Under the pieces are notes generated by a model. That model saw nothing but the letters and a program-made list of their open reading frames with translations. It searched no databases and was not told the DNA's origin. Positions 1 to 9,249 of a stretch of DNA of 64,000 bases are shown here, one piece after another (positions within the stretch are counted from its first letter, which is position 1; every line of letters begins with the position of its first letter). Position numbers and translations under genes: made by a program. Source of the DNA: Cryobacterium sp. Y50 (lineage in GTDB: Bacteria > Actinomycetota > Actinomycetes > Actinomycetales > Microbacteriaceae); contig NZ_PJJM01000092.1 in the NCBI RefSeq assembly GCF_002929805.1, positions 39,617-103,616 on the forward strand, given 5' to 3'.

Positions 1-94
1 GGCCGGCGCCATCGTCGCCGGCCGCCGCGAATGCTCCACTGCCATGCCCACAACCAGTGAGGTTGAAGAGATAATGAAGGGACTGCCGGCATGA
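1..94 (+). CDS. iolC: 5-dehydro-2-deoxygluconokinase, C-terminal end only
   Basis: An open frame enters from the left edge and stops at TGA 92-94. The last 30 residues begin AGAIVAGRRECSTAMPT, which resembles the C-terminal helix of PfkB-family sugar kinases, IolC in particular. IolC phosphorylates 5-dehydro-2-deoxy-D-gluconate in inositol breakdown. The stop overlaps the ATG of the next gene (ATGA), so the two are translationally coupled, and the rest of the iol operon follows. The identification rests on a short tail plus strong context. Confidence 0.7.
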   Translation, partial: AGAIVAGRRECSTAMPTTSEVEEIMKGLPA

Positions 95-972
95 CCAGGC
101 TTGACTTCGACGCGCTGCGCGACGCCCGTGCGGCGCACCCCGAGCGCATCGGTGAGATTCTGGCCGGCCGTACCCGGCGTGAGCTGATTCGTGGTGATGG
201 CCGGCTGTTCATCGTGGCCGCCGACCACCGCGCTCGTGGCGCCCTGGGCGTGCGCAAGGACGCCAACGCCATGGCCAACCGCTACGCCCTGCTCGAGAGC
301 CTAGCGACAGCTCTGCGCCGCCCGGGCGTCGACGGCGTGCTGGGCACCCCCGACATCATCGACGACCTGGCCCTGCTCGGGCTGCTCGACGACAAGGTCG
401 TGGTCGGGTCGATGAACCGTGGCGGGCTCTGGGGCTCCTCCTTCGAGATGGACGATCGCTACACCGCCTACGACATCGACAAAATCAAGCGCGACCGTCT
501 CGACTTCGCCAAGAATCTCGTGCGCATCAACCTCGAAGATGCCGGCTCGCTCGCTACCCTCGAGGCCACAGCGCTGGCCGTGAGCGAAGCGGCTGCGGCC
601 GGCATCCCGATTATGCTGGAGCCGTTCATGAGCTCCTGGGTCGACGGTCGCGTCAAGAACGACCTCACGGCGGATGCCGTCATCCTCTCGATCGCCATCG
701 CCGAGGGCTTGGGCAACTCCAGTGCCTACTCGTGGCTGAAGCTGCCGGTCGTTGCCGACATGGCTCGCGTCATGGCGGCGACCACCCTGCCGACCCTGCT
801 CCTTGGCGGTGACCCGGTCGGCGATCAGACCGAAACCTTCGAATCCTGGCGCAACGCCCTCGAGCTTCCCGGCGTGCGCGGCCTCGTCGTGGGCCGCAGC
901 CTGCTCTACCCGAGCGACGGCAACGTCCAAACAGCCATCGATACCGCCGCCGAACTCGTGCACGGCGCCTAA
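91..972 (+). CDS. Cgl0159-family (beta/alpha)8 aldolase-like protein of inositol operons
   Basis: This 293-residue protein looks like a class I aldolase-type TIM barrel. It has FIVAADHRARG near residues 41-51, a central stretch with NLVRINLED, and LLLGGDPVGD followed by VRGLVVGRSLLYP near the C-terminus, typical of a phosphate-binding end. Proteins of this type are found beside iolC in actinobacterial inositol clusters and probably replace IolJ in cleaving 2-deoxy-5-keto-gluconate 6-phosphate to DHAP and malonate semialdehyde. The start overlaps the iolC stop and iolA follows after 37 bp. The family assignment is good. The exact reaction is inferred from position. Confidence 0.7.
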   Translation: MTRLDFDALRDARAAHPERIGEILAGRTRRELIRGDGRLFIVAADHRARGALGVRKDANAMANRYALLESLATALRRPGVDGVLGTPDIIDDLALLGLLDDKVVVGSMNRGGLWGSSFEMDDRYTAYDIDKIKRDRLDFAKNLVRINLEDAGSLATLEATALAVSEAAAAGIPIMLEPFMSSWVDGRVKNDLTADAVILSIAIAEGLGNSSAYSWLKLPVVADMARVMAATTLPTLLLGGDPVGDQTETFESWRNALELPGVRGLVVGRSLLYPSDGNVQTAIDTAAELVHGA

Positions 973-1009
973 GAACTCTCATCCACTCTCGTACAGAAGG
1001 AAAGCAACC

Positions 1010-2521
1010 ATGCCCGCAACAGCCACGGATTTAGCCACCGCCCCGCACTGGATCGACGGAAAGGAACAGCCGGGAACCTCCGGCCGTATTGCGCCGGTCT
1101 TTGATCCAGCCCTGGGAACGGTGAGCAAGACTGTGTCGCTCGCTGACCAAGCCGAAATAGCGACCGCCATCGCCAGCGCCAAGGCTGCCTTCCCAGCCTG
1201 GCGCGACCTGTCCATGGCCAAGCGCCAGCAGGTTCTGTTCAGCTTTCGCGAACTGCTGAACGCCCGCAAGGGCGAGCTGGCCGAGATCATCACGAGCGAG
1301 CACGGCAAGGTACTCTCCGACGCGCTCGGTGAGATCTCCCGCGGCCAGGAAGTCGTGGAATTTGCTTGCGGCATTCCGCACCTGCTCAAGGGCGACTACT
1401 CCGAAAACGTCTCCACCGGCGTCGACGTGTACTCTACCCGCCAGGCGCTCGGCGTCGTCGCTGTGATCAGCCCGTTCAACTTTCCGGCCATGGTGCCCAT
1501 GTGGTTCTTTCCGCTCGCTCTCGCGGCCGGTAACTCGGTGATCCTCAAGCCGAGCGAGAAAGACCCGAGCGCGGCCATCTGGATGGCCAAGCTGCTCCAG
1601 GAAGCCGGCCTCCCCGACGGCGTCTTCACCGTGCTGCAGGGTGATAAAGAATCAGTTGACGGCCTGCTTGAGCACCCCGACGTGAAGGCCATCTCCTTCG
1701 TGGGCTCGACCCCGATCGCCCAGTACGTCTACGAGACCGGCACCCGCCACGGCAAGCGCATCCAAGCCCTCGGCGGAGCCAAGAACCACATGCTCGTACT
1801 GCCCGACGCCGACCTTGACCTCGTCGCCGACTCCGCCATCAACGCGGGTTTCGGCAGTGCGGGGGAGCGCTGCATGGCCATCAGCGTGATCGTCGCCGTT
1901 GAACCCGTTGCCGACGTGCTGATCGAAAAGATCGTCACCCGCATGAACACCCTGACCGTAGGCGACGGCCGTCGCTCCTGCGACATGGGTCCGCTCGTGA
2001 CCGAGGTACACCGCGACAAGGTCGCGAGCTACATCGACATCGCCAAGGATGACGGTGCCAATATCGTCGTCGACGGCCGCGGCATCGAGGTGGACGGCGA
2101 CCCGAACGGGTTCTGGCTCGGCCCGACCCTGATCGATGCACTGCCGGTGACGTCGAAGGCATACACCGAAGAGATCTTCGGACCGGTACTTTCGGTGGTA
2201 CGGGTGGCGAGCTTCGAGGAGGGCGTCGACCTGATCAACTCCGGTGCCTTCGGCAACGGAACCGCCATCTTCACCAACGACGGCGGCGCGGCTCGCCGTT
2301 TTCAGAACGAGATCGAGGTGGGCATGATCGGCATCAACGTACCGATCCCGGTGCCTGTGTCGTACTTCTCCTTCGGCGGCTGGAAGAACTCTCTGTTCGG
2401 CGACACCAAGGCGCACGGCGTCGAGGGTGTGCACTTCTTCACGCGCGGCAAGGCCATCACCAGTCGTTGGCTCGACCCGAGCCACGGCGGCATCAACCTC
2501 GGCTTCCCCGAGAACAACTAA
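1010..2521 (+). CDS. iolA: CoA-acylating methylmalonate/malonate-semialdehyde dehydrogenase
   Basis: A 503-residue aldehyde dehydrogenase of the MmsA/IolA type, converting (methyl)malonate semialdehyde with NAD and CoA to acetyl- or propionyl-CoA, the last step of the inositol route. The Rossmann region contains FNFPAMVPMW, the catalytic cysteine is in SAGERCMAIS at about residue 288, and the C-terminus has FSFGGWKNSLFGD, as in MmsA. The ATG at 1010 is chosen because AGAAGGAAAG lies just upstream and the protein then begins like other family members. An upstream in-frame ATG at 752 lies inside the preceding gene and is unlikely. iolB starts two bases after the stop. Confidence 0.93.
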   Translation: MPATATDLATAPHWIDGKEQPGTSGRIAPVFDPALGTVSKTVSLADQAEIATAIASAKAAFPAWRDLSMAKRQQVLFSFRELLNARKGELAEIITSEHGKVLSDALGEISRGQEVVEFACGIPHLLKGDYSENVSTGVDVYSTRQALGVVAVISPFNFPAMVPMWFFPLALAAGNSVILKPSEKDPSAAIWMAKLLQEAGLPDGVFTVLQGDKESVDGLLEHPDVKAISFVGSTPIAQYVYETGTRHGKRIQALGGAKNHMLVLPDADLDLVADSAINAGFGSAGERCMAISVIVAVEPVADVLIEKIVTRMNTLTVGDGRRSCDMGPLVTEVHRDKVASYIDIAKDDGANIVVDGRGIEVDGDPNGFWLGPTLIDALPVTSKAYTEEIFGPVLSVVRVASFEEGVDLINSGAFGNGTAIFTNDGGAARRFQNEIEVGMIGINVPIPVPVSYFSFGGWKNSLFGDTKAHGVEGVHFFTRGKAITSRWLDPSHGGINLGFPENN

Positions 2522-2523
2522 CG

Positions 2524-3429
2524 ATGACAACGCCATCCGCAGGCTGGTTCTACGCGCGGGGCTCCCTCGAACGCGACGGCTGGGAAACCGTCGTCGACCG
2601 GGCTATCAGTGGATGGCGCTATACCGGCATCCGCGTCGCGGCCCTCGAGGTGGAAGACTCCGTGTTACTCGCCGCAGAAGCGGTCGAACGCATCGTGGTT
2701 CCCCTGAGCGGATCGTTCACGGTGCGCTACACGCTCGTGGGAGAGACCGAGGCGCGCGTGCAGGTGCTCGCGGGGCGAGCATCCGTTTTTCACGGACCCA
2801 CCGACACGCTTTACCTGCCCACCGGCACCGCGCTCTCGATCGAGGGTGCCGGCCGGGTGGCGGTGGCCGAGGCGCCGACCGACCAGGCGTTTCCGGTGGC
2901 CTACATTCCGATAGCGGATGTCCCAATCGAGCTGCGCGGGGCGGGGCGCTCGAGCCGCCAGGTACACAACTTCGGCACGCCGGCGAGCCTCGCGGCCGAC
3001 CGGTTGATCGTGTGTGAAGTGATCACCCCGGCCGAGAACTGGTCGAGTTACCCGCCGCACAAGCACGACGAATACCGGGACGGTGTGGAGTCGAAGCTCG
3101 AGGAGATCTACTACTTCGAAAGCAGCGTCACGCGCGGCCAGCCCGTGCCGGACACGGCGAGCCCGTTCGGCCTGATGCGTACCTACTCATCCGAGGCTGG
3201 CACGATCGACATTATGGCGGAGGTGCACACCGGCGATGTCGCGCTGGTGCCCTTCGGCTGGCATGGCCCCTGCGTCGCAGCCCCCGGCTACGACCTCTAC
3301 TACCTCAACGTGATGGCCGGGCCGGATCCCGACCGTTCGTGGCGCATCAGCGATGATCCGGCGCACGGCTGGATCCGGGATACCTGGGTGGGTCAGGAAT
3401 TCGATTCCCGACTTCCGTACACTTCTTAA
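2524..3429 (+). CDS. iolB: 5-deoxy-glucuronate isomerase
   Basis: A 301-residue bicupin that isomerises 5-deoxy-glucuronate to 5-dehydro-2-deoxy-gluconate in inositol catabolism. The C-terminal cupin carries the metal-binding pattern PPHKHDEYRDG followed by EEIYYFES, and a later VALVPFGWHGPC supplies further cupin residues. The ATG at 2524 directly follows the iolA stop and gives the usual IolB length. An upstream in-frame start at 2467 would run back into iolA. It is part of the tightly packed iol operon. Confidence 0.93.
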   Translation: MTTPSAGWFYARGSLERDGWETVVDRAISGWRYTGIRVAALEVEDSVLLAAEAVERIVVPLSGSFTVRYTLVGETEARVQVLAGRASVFHGPTDTLYLPTGTALSIEGAGRVAVAEAPTDQAFPVAYIPIADVPIELRGAGRSSRQVHNFGTPASLAADRLIVCEVITPAENWSSYPPHKHDEYRDGVESKLEEIYYFESSVTRGQPVPDTASPFGLMRTYSSEAGTIDIMAEVHTGDVALVPFGWHGPCVAAPGYDLYYLNVMAGPDPDRSWRISDDPAHGWIRDTWVGQEFDSRLPYTS

Positions 3430-3462
3430 CTTCACCGCAGCACCCCGAAAGGACACAGCGTA

Positions 3463-5385
3463 GTGACTACCCGTCGCATGACAGTCAGCCAGGCACTCAT
3501 CGAGTTTCTGGCCCACCAGTACACGGTCGATGGCGAGGTGCGTGAGCGCACGATCGTAGGCACGTTCGGCATCTTCGGCCACGGAAACGTCGCCGGAATC
3601 GGCCAGGCCCTCAAGCAGCTCTCGGTTGAAGACCCCACCCTGATGCCGTATCACCAGGCGCGCAACGAGCAGGGAATGGTGCACGAATCCATCGCCTACT
3701 CGCGCATGACCCGTCGCCGGTCCACCTTCGCCTGCGCGGCATCCGTCGGCCCCGGTGCTACTAACATGCTGACCGGTGCGGCCGTCGCGACGACCAACCG
3801 CCTCCCCGTCCTTCTGCTGCCCTCCGACACCTTTGCCACCCGCGTCTCCGACCCGGTGCTGCAGCAGCTCGAGCTTCCGCACGATGCGAGCATGAGCGTC
3901 AACGACGCCTTCAAGCCGCTCTCGCGCTTCTTCGACCGGGTGAATCGCCCCGAGCAGCTGTTCTCGGCCGCCCTCGGCGCCCTGCGAGTACTCACCGATC
4001 TGGTCGAGACCGGCGCCGTGACTATTTCCCTGCCGGAAGACGTGCAAGCCGAGGCCGTTGACGTGCCGGCGGAATTTCTCGCCGACCGCGAATGGCATAT
4101 CCGTCGCCCCCGCCCCGACCGCGGCGTCATCGCCGAGGTCGCCCGCGCGATTTCCCGGGCCCAGCGCCCGATGATCGTCGCTGGCGGCGGCGTGATCTAC
4201 TCCGATGCCACCGCGGCCCTGCGCGAATTCGTTGAAGATACCGGTATTCCGGTGGGCATGTCGCAGGCAGGCGTCGGTTCGCTCAGCTGGGACCACGCCC
4301 AGAACCTCGGTTCGGTCGGAGCTACCGGAACCACCGCCGCCAACCGCGCTGCCGCCCAGGCTGATCTGATCATCGGTATCGGTACGCGCTACAGCGATTT
4401 CACCGCCGCGAGCCGCACGGCCTTTCAGAACGCCAACGTGCGCTTCATCAACATCAACATTGCCTCCTTCGACGCGTTCAAGCACGGCAGCGCCATTCCG
4501 GTTGTAGCGGATGCCCGCGAGTCGCTGCTCGAGCTCACTTCAGCCCTGACGGGCTTCCATGTTTCGGCCGACTTCGAGTCGGACTACACGCGCCAGAAGG
4601 TCACCTGGGATACTGCTGTCGACGAGTCCTTCGTGGACCGCCGTCGGTCCCTTCCGAGTCAGTCGGAGATCATCGGTGCCGTACAGCAGGCCTCCGACCC
4701 CCGCGACGTCGTCGTCTGTGCGGCCGGCTCGCTTCCGGGGGACCTGCACAAGCTGTGGCGCGTGCGCGACGACCTCGGCTACCACGTGGAATATGCCTTC
4801 TCCTGTATGGGCTACGAGATCGCCGGCGGCATCGGGGTGGCTCGGGCCGACACGACCCGCGATTCCATCGTGATGGTCGGCGACGGGTCATATCTCATGA
4901 TGCACTCCGAGATCGTCTCGGCTGTTGCCGAGGGCATCAAGTTCATCATCGTGCTGATCCAGAACCACGGCTACGCCTCGATCGGACACCTCAGCGAGGA
5001 CGTCGGATCGCAACGCTACGGAACCCTCTATCGCTATCAGGACAAGGCGGGTAACAACTTCGAGCAGGGTGAGATTCTGCCGATCGACCTGGCCGCGAAC
5101 GCCGCCAGCTACGGCCTGGACGTTATTTCCATCGAACCCAGTGCCAACGCGATCGCCGATCTCTCAGCCGCGATGAAGACCGCCAAGGCTTCGACCCGCG
5201 CCACCATGATCCACATCAACAACGACCCCAGGCTTTATGCACCCGATGGCGAAGGCTGGTGGGACGTACCCGTCGCCGCCGTCTCCTCCCTGCCAAGTAC
5301 GCAGCAGGCCCGCACCGAATATCTTGCCCACCGGTCCCGCCAGAAGCCGCTCCTCGGCAACGGCGCCCTCGAAAGGAACAACTAG
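3463..5385 (+). CDS. iolD: 3D-(3,5/4)-trihydroxycyclohexane-1,2-dione hydrolase
   Basis: A 640-residue thiamine-diphosphate enzyme with the acetolactate-synthase-like three-domain layout. It hydrolyses the inositol-derived cyclic dione to 5-deoxy-glucuronate, opening the ring. The N-terminal domain has the ThDP glutamate in QARNEQGMVHE. The C-terminal domain has the GDG-to-N cofactor motif, starting VGDGSYLMMHSE and ending in LIQNHGYASIG. The GTG start at 3463 follows GAAAGGA at 3446-3452. iolE-like follows two bases after the stop. Confidence 0.94.
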   Translation: MTTRRMTVSQALIEFLAHQYTVDGEVRERTIVGTFGIFGHGNVAGIGQALKQLSVEDPTLMPYHQARNEQGMVHESIAYSRMTRRRSTFACAASVGPGATNMLTGAAVATTNRLPVLLLPSDTFATRVSDPVLQQLELPHDASMSVNDAFKPLSRFFDRVNRPEQLFSAALGALRVLTDLVETGAVTISLPEDVQAEAVDVPAEFLADREWHIRRPRPDRGVIAEVARAISRAQRPMIVAGGGVIYSDATAALREFVEDTGIPVGMSQAGVGSLSWDHAQNLGSVGATGTTAANRAAAQADLIIGIGTRYSDFTAASRTAFQNANVRFININIASFDAFKHGSAIPVVADARESLLELTSALTGFHVSADFESDYTRQKVTWDTAVDESFVDRRRSLPSQSEIIGAVQQASDPRDVVVCAAGSLPGDLHKLWRVRDDLGYHVEYAFSCMGYEIAGGIGVARADTTRDSIVMVGDGSYLMMHSEIVSAVAEGIKFIIVLIQNHGYASIGHLSEDVGSQRYGTLYRYQDKAGNNFEQGEILPIDLAANAASYGLDVISIEPSANAIADLSAAMKTAKASTRATMIHINNDPRLYAPDGEGWWDVPVAAVSSLPSTQQARTEYLAHRSRQKPLLGNGALERNN

Positions 5386-5387
5386 TC

Positions 5388-6302
5388 ATGTCGGAATCCC
5401 AGATTCGCATCGGCACCGCTCCCGACTCGTGGGGCGTATGGTTTCCGAACGACCCGAAGCAGATTCCGTGGGAACGCTTTCTCGATGAGGTGCAGGCGGC
5501 CGGCTACCACTGGCTGGAACTCGGCCCGTTCGGCTACCTCCCCACCGATCCGGCGCAGCTCGCCGATGAGCTGGCTAAGAGAGATTTGAAGCTGTCGGCT
5601 GGAACCGTCTTCACCGGTTTTCACAAGGGTGAAGACCAATGGAAGCGGGCCTGGGACCAGGCGCTCGACGTTGCCGGGCTGGTCTCGCAGCTGGGCGTCG
5701 AACACCTCGTTGTGATTCCGGACCTGTGGCGTTCCGATGCCACGGCCGAGGTGCTCGAATCGCGAAACCTCGATAGCGACCAGTGGAAGAAGCTCTCCGC
5801 CGGCCACGACAAGCTCGGCCAGGCCCTGCTTGAAGAGTATGGAATCAAGCAGCAGTTCCACTCGCACGCGGACAGCCACGTTGGCACCTACCGCGAGGTC
5901 GAACGCTTTCTTCAGGAGACCGACCAGGCCTTCACCAACCTGTGTCTCGACACCGGACACTTCGCGTACTACCTCGGTGACAACGTCAAGCTCATGACGG
6001 CCTACCCGGATCGCATCGGCTACCTGCACCTCAAGCAGGTAGAACCCAACATCTTGGCCGATGTGCTAAAAAACGACCTGCCGTTCGTCGAGGCCGTGGC
6101 GCTGGGAGTCATGACGGAACCGGGCTTCGAGGGCGTGCCGGAGCTGGCACCGATCATTGAAAAAGCTGCCGAAATCAACCCCGAGATGTTCGCCATCATC
6201 GAGCAGGACATGTACGGCTGCGCCATCGACTTTCCGTTCCCGATCGCCCAGCGCACTCGTGAGCACATCTTCAGCTGCACCCGGGCCGCGCGCATCCGCT
6301 AG
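5388..6302 (+). CDS. iolE: Inosose dehydratase-like TIM-barrel protein (IolE-like)
   Basis: A 304-residue xylose-isomerase-like TIM barrel. The N-terminus IGTAPDSWGVWFPND and the metal-ligand stretches QFHSHADSHVGT, CLDTGHFAYY and YLHLKQVEP are typical of the sugar-phosphate isomerase/epimerase and inosose-dehydratase group. The pathway needs an IolE to dehydrate 2-keto-myo-inositol before IolD, and this is the best-placed candidate, immediately downstream of iolD. The ATG at 5388 follows GAAAGGAAC. IolH-type and epimerase functions cannot be excluded, because two other TIM barrels of the same superfamily lie in this locus. Confidence 0.75.
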   Translation: MSESQIRIGTAPDSWGVWFPNDPKQIPWERFLDEVQAAGYHWLELGPFGYLPTDPAQLADELAKRDLKLSAGTVFTGFHKGEDQWKRAWDQALDVAGLVSQLGVEHLVVIPDLWRSDATAEVLESRNLDSDQWKKLSAGHDKLGQALLEEYGIKQQFHSHADSHVGTYREVERFLQETDQAFTNLCLDTGHFAYYLGDNVKLMTAYPDRIGYLHLKQVEPNILADVLKNDLPFVEAVALGVMTEPGFEGVPELAPIIEKAAEINPEMFAIIEQDMYGCAIDFPFPIAQRTREHIFSCTRAARIR

Positions 6303-6351
6303 CCCCGCAGTATCCGTTCTATGCCCACCCAAACGTTTCGAAGGAAAAATC

Positions 6352-7374
6352 ATGCCTGATCTGAAAATTGCCGTCGTCGGTGCCGGCCTTATGGGGGCCG
6401 ACCACGTCATCCGCATCACCGAGCGTATCGCCGGCGCTCGCGTCAGCGTTATCGTCGAACCCGATGAGAGTCGAGCTCAGGCCGCCCTCGCGCACGCTCC
6501 CGGTGCTATGCACTTCACAAAGCTGGAAGACGCCCTCGCTGCCGGTGTCGTCGATGCCGTACTGATCGCCACCCCGGGCCAGTTTCACGAGCCGGTCCTT
6601 TTTCCCGCCCTCGCGGCGGGCATCCCGATTCTGTGCGAGAAGCCGCTGACGCCAACTCCGGAGGCATCACTGCGCATCCTCGAAGCGGAGCAGGCGGCCG
6701 GTGCTGTAGTTGGTCACAAGCTGATCCAGGTGGGCTTCATGCGTCGGTTCGACGCGGAGTACATTGAGCTGCGCGACTTGATCGTCGCCGGCACGGCGGG
6801 GGAGCTGCTGGCTCTCAACTGCGCTCACCGCAACGGGATGGTGCCCGACTCTTACACCAACAGCATGCTCATCGAAGACTCCGTCGTGCATGAGATCGAC
6901 GTGGTGCGCTTTCTCACCGACTCGCCGATTGTCGCGATCGAGGTCAAGCACGGCAAGCGCAACACGCTCTCGCCCGATCACCTCAACGAACCAATCTTCG
7001 TGCTGCTGTACACGGAGAGCGGTGTGCTGGCCAATGTCGAGATGAACGTCAGCGTGCAATTCGGCTACCAAGTAAAGACCGAGGCCGTCTTCCAAAAGGG
7101 AATCGCCGAGATCGGCCGCACCGCCGGAATGACCCTGTGGCAGGACGGCCGTTACGGTGGAGTCGAGAACGCGAGCTTCAAAACCCGGTTCGCCGCCGCC
7201 TACGACAACCAGATCCAGCGCTGGGTAAACGCCACCAAACGCGGCGAGATCGACGGACCGAGCGCCTGGGACGGCTACCTCGCCTCCGCAGCCTGCGCGG
7301 CCGGCGTGACAGCCCTGACTACGAGCGAACTGGTCGACGTTGTGTACGTCGAGCGACCCGCCTTCTACAACTAG
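6352..7374 (+). CDS. iolG: Inositol 2-dehydrogenase-type Gfo/Idh/MocA oxidoreductase
   Basis: A 340-residue NAD(P)-dependent dehydrogenase. The Rossmann motif VVGAGLMGADHV is at the N-terminus, the conserved lysine is in LCEKPLTPT, and SVVHEIDVVRFL carries the family's active-site Asp/His region. IolG oxidises myo-inositol to 2-keto-myo-inositol, the entry step of the pathway encoded around it. The ATG at 6352 follows AAGGAAAA. Related family members oxidise scyllo- or chiro-inositol, so the stereoisomer preference is open. Confidence 0.85.
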   Translation: MPDLKIAVVGAGLMGADHVIRITERIAGARVSVIVEPDESRAQAALAHAPGAMHFTKLEDALAAGVVDAVLIATPGQFHEPVLFPALAAGIPILCEKPLTPTPEASLRILEAEQAAGAVVGHKLIQVGFMRRFDAEYIELRDLIVAGTAGELLALNCAHRNGMVPDSYTNSMLIEDSVVHEIDVVRFLTDSPIVAIEVKHGKRNTLSPDHLNEPIFVLLYTESGVLANVEMNVSVQFGYQVKTEAVFQKGIAEIGRTAGMTLWQDGRYGGVENASFKTRFAAAYDNQIQRWVNATKRGEIDGPSAWDGYLASAACAAGVTALTTSELVDVVYVERPAFYN

Positions 7375-7404
7375 CCTTCACCTACCCGTTTTCGAAAGGC
7401 CACC

Positions 7405-8268
7405 GTGAAGATCGCACTCGACCCCACCCCGTTCCACCACTCGCACTCCCTGCTGGAGTTTCCCCGTCTCGCGGCTGACCTCGGCTATGAGTGGCTGCAG
7501 CTGACGCCGCACGCTGACTTCATCCCGTTCTTCAACCATCCGAAGGCGGACGACGACCTTGTTCAGGCGTTCAAAAAGGCGTGCACGGATGTCGGAGTGG
7601 GCGTGGCATCCGTTCTGCCGGTCTTGCGGTGGTCGGGTCCCGACGAAGATGCCAGGGAAGCGGCGGTGCGTTACTGGAAACGCGCCATCGAGATCACGGT
7701 CGAACTCGGGGTCGACACAATGAACACCGAGTTCAACGGTCGGCCTGAACTGGCGGAACAGTCGGAGCGGGCCTTCTATCGCTCGATGGAGGAGCTCGTT
7801 CCGACGATCGAGAAGGAAGGGATCCGGGTACTGATCGATCCGCATCCCGATGATTTCGTCGAAGACGGCCTTGCCGCGCTGCGCGTGATTCGCGGCATCA
7901 ACTCGAAAAACTTCGGGTTTGTCTACGTGGCCTCGCACACGTTTCACTACGGCAATAGCCCACTCGAAATCATGCGCGCCGCCGGCGACAAGCTCGGCCT
8001 GGTGCATGTCTCCGACACCATGGATCACACGGCGTCGCACGGCCTGCGCTACATCACCAATCCGCCCGGCAATGCCGTGCGGGTGCACCAACACCTGAAA
8101 ATCGGCGACGGCGACGTGAACTGGAGCGAATTCTTCGGTGGACTGAAGGAAATTGGATTCCTCGACCGTGCAGACACGGTCATGGTCTCAAGTGTCTTCG
8201 CCGAGGACGAAACCGCCGCCGCGACCGCTATCTACCAGCGCGAAGTGATGACGGATTCGATCGCCTAG
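7405..8268 (+). CDS. iolH: IolH-type TIM-barrel protein of inositol catabolism
   Basis: A 287-residue sugar-phosphate-isomerase-like TIM barrel. It starts MKIALDPTPFHHSHS and continues with LTPHADFIPFFNHPKADD, a pattern I associate with IolH proteins of actinobacterial and enterobacterial inositol clusters. Putative metal ligands lie in VLIDPHPDD and LVHVSDTMDH. The GTG start at 7405 follows GAAAGG. It is the last gene before a 116-bp gap, so it probably ends the catabolic operon. IolH has no firmly established reaction; it may be an epimerase or isomerase for less common inositols. Confidence 0.8.
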   Translation: MKIALDPTPFHHSHSLLEFPRLAADLGYEWLQLTPHADFIPFFNHPKADDDLVQAFKKACTDVGVGVASVLPVLRWSGPDEDAREAAVRYWKRAIEITVELGVDTMNTEFNGRPELAEQSERAFYRSMEELVPTIEKEGIRVLIDPHPDDFVEDGLAALRVIRGINSKNFGFVYVASHTFHYGNSPLEIMRAAGDKLGLVHVSDTMDHTASHGLRYITNPPGNAVRVHQHLKIGDGDVNWSEFFGGLKEIGFLDRADTVMVSSVFAEDETAAATAIYQREVMTDSIA

Positions 8269-8332
8269 ATGCATGCGCCGGTTTAAAGGGAATCCGAGGA
8301 AGTCATGAATGGCAAATGTCCTTCACGCGCGC

Positions 8333-8354
8333 TGGTGAAACCATTGCTTTACCA
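8333..8354. promoter_or_regulatory. Imperfect inverted repeat before the dehydrogenase gene, LacI-operator-like
   Basis: TGGTGAAAC and CTTTACCA face each other across the 22 bp, with 8 of 11 positions symmetric. The repeat lies about 30-50 bases before the ATG at 8385 and overlaps a weak promoter guess (TTGCTT 8344-8349, TATCTT 8365-8370). The LacI regulator at 14282-15307 is a possible ligand. The rest of the gap 8269-8384 shows nothing definite. Confidence 0.35.
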
Positions 8355-8384
8355 AATGAATCTCTATCTTAAAACGGATGCATT

Positions 8385-9209
8385 ATGATCGCGTGGGCCA
8401 GGTATCCCTATGACGAAACTCGTCTTCTGGTCACCGGCGCGGGGTCGGGGATTGGACGCGCGATTGCGCGGGCATTTCTCGAACAGGGCGCACGAGTACC
8501 TGTTGCGGGTCGCCGCGCGGAGGCGCTCCGCGAGACGGTGAAGGACTTCCCCTCCGACTGTTCCCTGATCATCGAGGGCGACATGGCGGTACGCGCCGAT
8601 GTCGAAATGGCAGTGCGCGCCGCCACGGAGATCTGGGGCGGACTGGATACCGTTATTGCCAACGCCGGCCTGTGTGAGCCTGGAACCATTGACGAACTCA
8701 CGAATGAATCGTGGGAGCGAATGCGGTCGATCAACATTGACGGAATGATCCACCTGGCTCGAGCCGCTGTACCGGCGCTGCGCAAGTCCCGTGGGTCGTT
8801 CACAGCGATCTCGTCAATCGCCGGCATGGGTGGTGACTGGCGACAGGTGGGCTACAACGCAACGAAAGGAGCTGTCAATGCCTTTGTGCAAAGCCTGGCA
8901 CTCGATCTGGGTCGTGACGGTGTGCGAGTCAACGCCATTGCGCCGGCTTTCACATCGACTCAGCAGACGCAGGAACGACTGGATGACTCGGTTTTCTGGT
9001 CAGCGCTGCGCGACCGTCTGGCACTGGAACGACCCGCGACACCGAATGACATCGCCAGGGCCGCCTTGTTTCTGGCAAGTCCCGACGCCGCCTATATCAC
9101 GGGTGTCATACTGCCCGTCGACGGCGGCACGACGGCTTCGAGTGGGACTCCACGCCCCCCCGACTACGGTTCGCTGGCCAACCGCAGCGTTCCTCTCACC
9201 CAAGTGTGA
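8385..9209 (+). CDS. Short-chain dehydrogenase/reductase (SDR)
   Basis: A 274-residue classical SDR. It has the cofactor motif VTGAGSGIGRAIA, the IANAGL motif, a catalytic serine in AISSIAG, Tyr-Lys in GYNATKGA and a C-terminal GVILPVDGGTT. It should oxidise or reduce a hydroxyl or keto group with NAD(P). It is the first gene of the P450 operon; the P450 starts 40 bp after its stop. No ribosome binding site is visible before the ATG at 8385 and the predicted promoter is very near, so the mRNA may be leaderless. The substrate is unknown; a polyol or its oxidation product is inferred from context. Confidence 0.85.
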   Translation: MIAWARYPYDETRLLVTGAGSGIGRAIARAFLEQGARVPVAGRRAEALRETVKDFPSDCSLIIEGDMAVRADVEMAVRAATEIWGGLDTVIANAGLCEPGTIDELTNESWERMRSINIDGMIHLARAAVPALRKSRGSFTAISSIAGMGGDWRQVGYNATKGAVNAFVQSLALDLGRDGVRVNAIAPAFTSTQQTQERLDDSVFWSALRDRLALERPATPNDIARAALFLASPDAAYITGVILPVDGGTTASSGTPRPPDYGSLANRSVPLTQV

Positions 9210-9249
9210 TTGATCACGCCGTCACCCAACATTGTCGCGAAGGAGCGCC

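Noticed and set aside
752..1009. N-terminal extension of iolA
   Set aside because: It overlaps the upstream aldolase-like gene and lacks a ribosome site; ATG 1010 has AGAAGGAAAG and the family N-terminus.
1652..2536. 294-codon open frame on the minus strand
   Set aside because: It is antisense to iolA; the translation is a Val/Asp/His-rich shadow.
3187..4485. 432-codon open frame on the minus strand
   Set aside because: It lies opposite iolB and iolD, which have intact motifs and ribosome sites; the translation is low-complexity and resembles no family. It is a GC-driven antisense frame.
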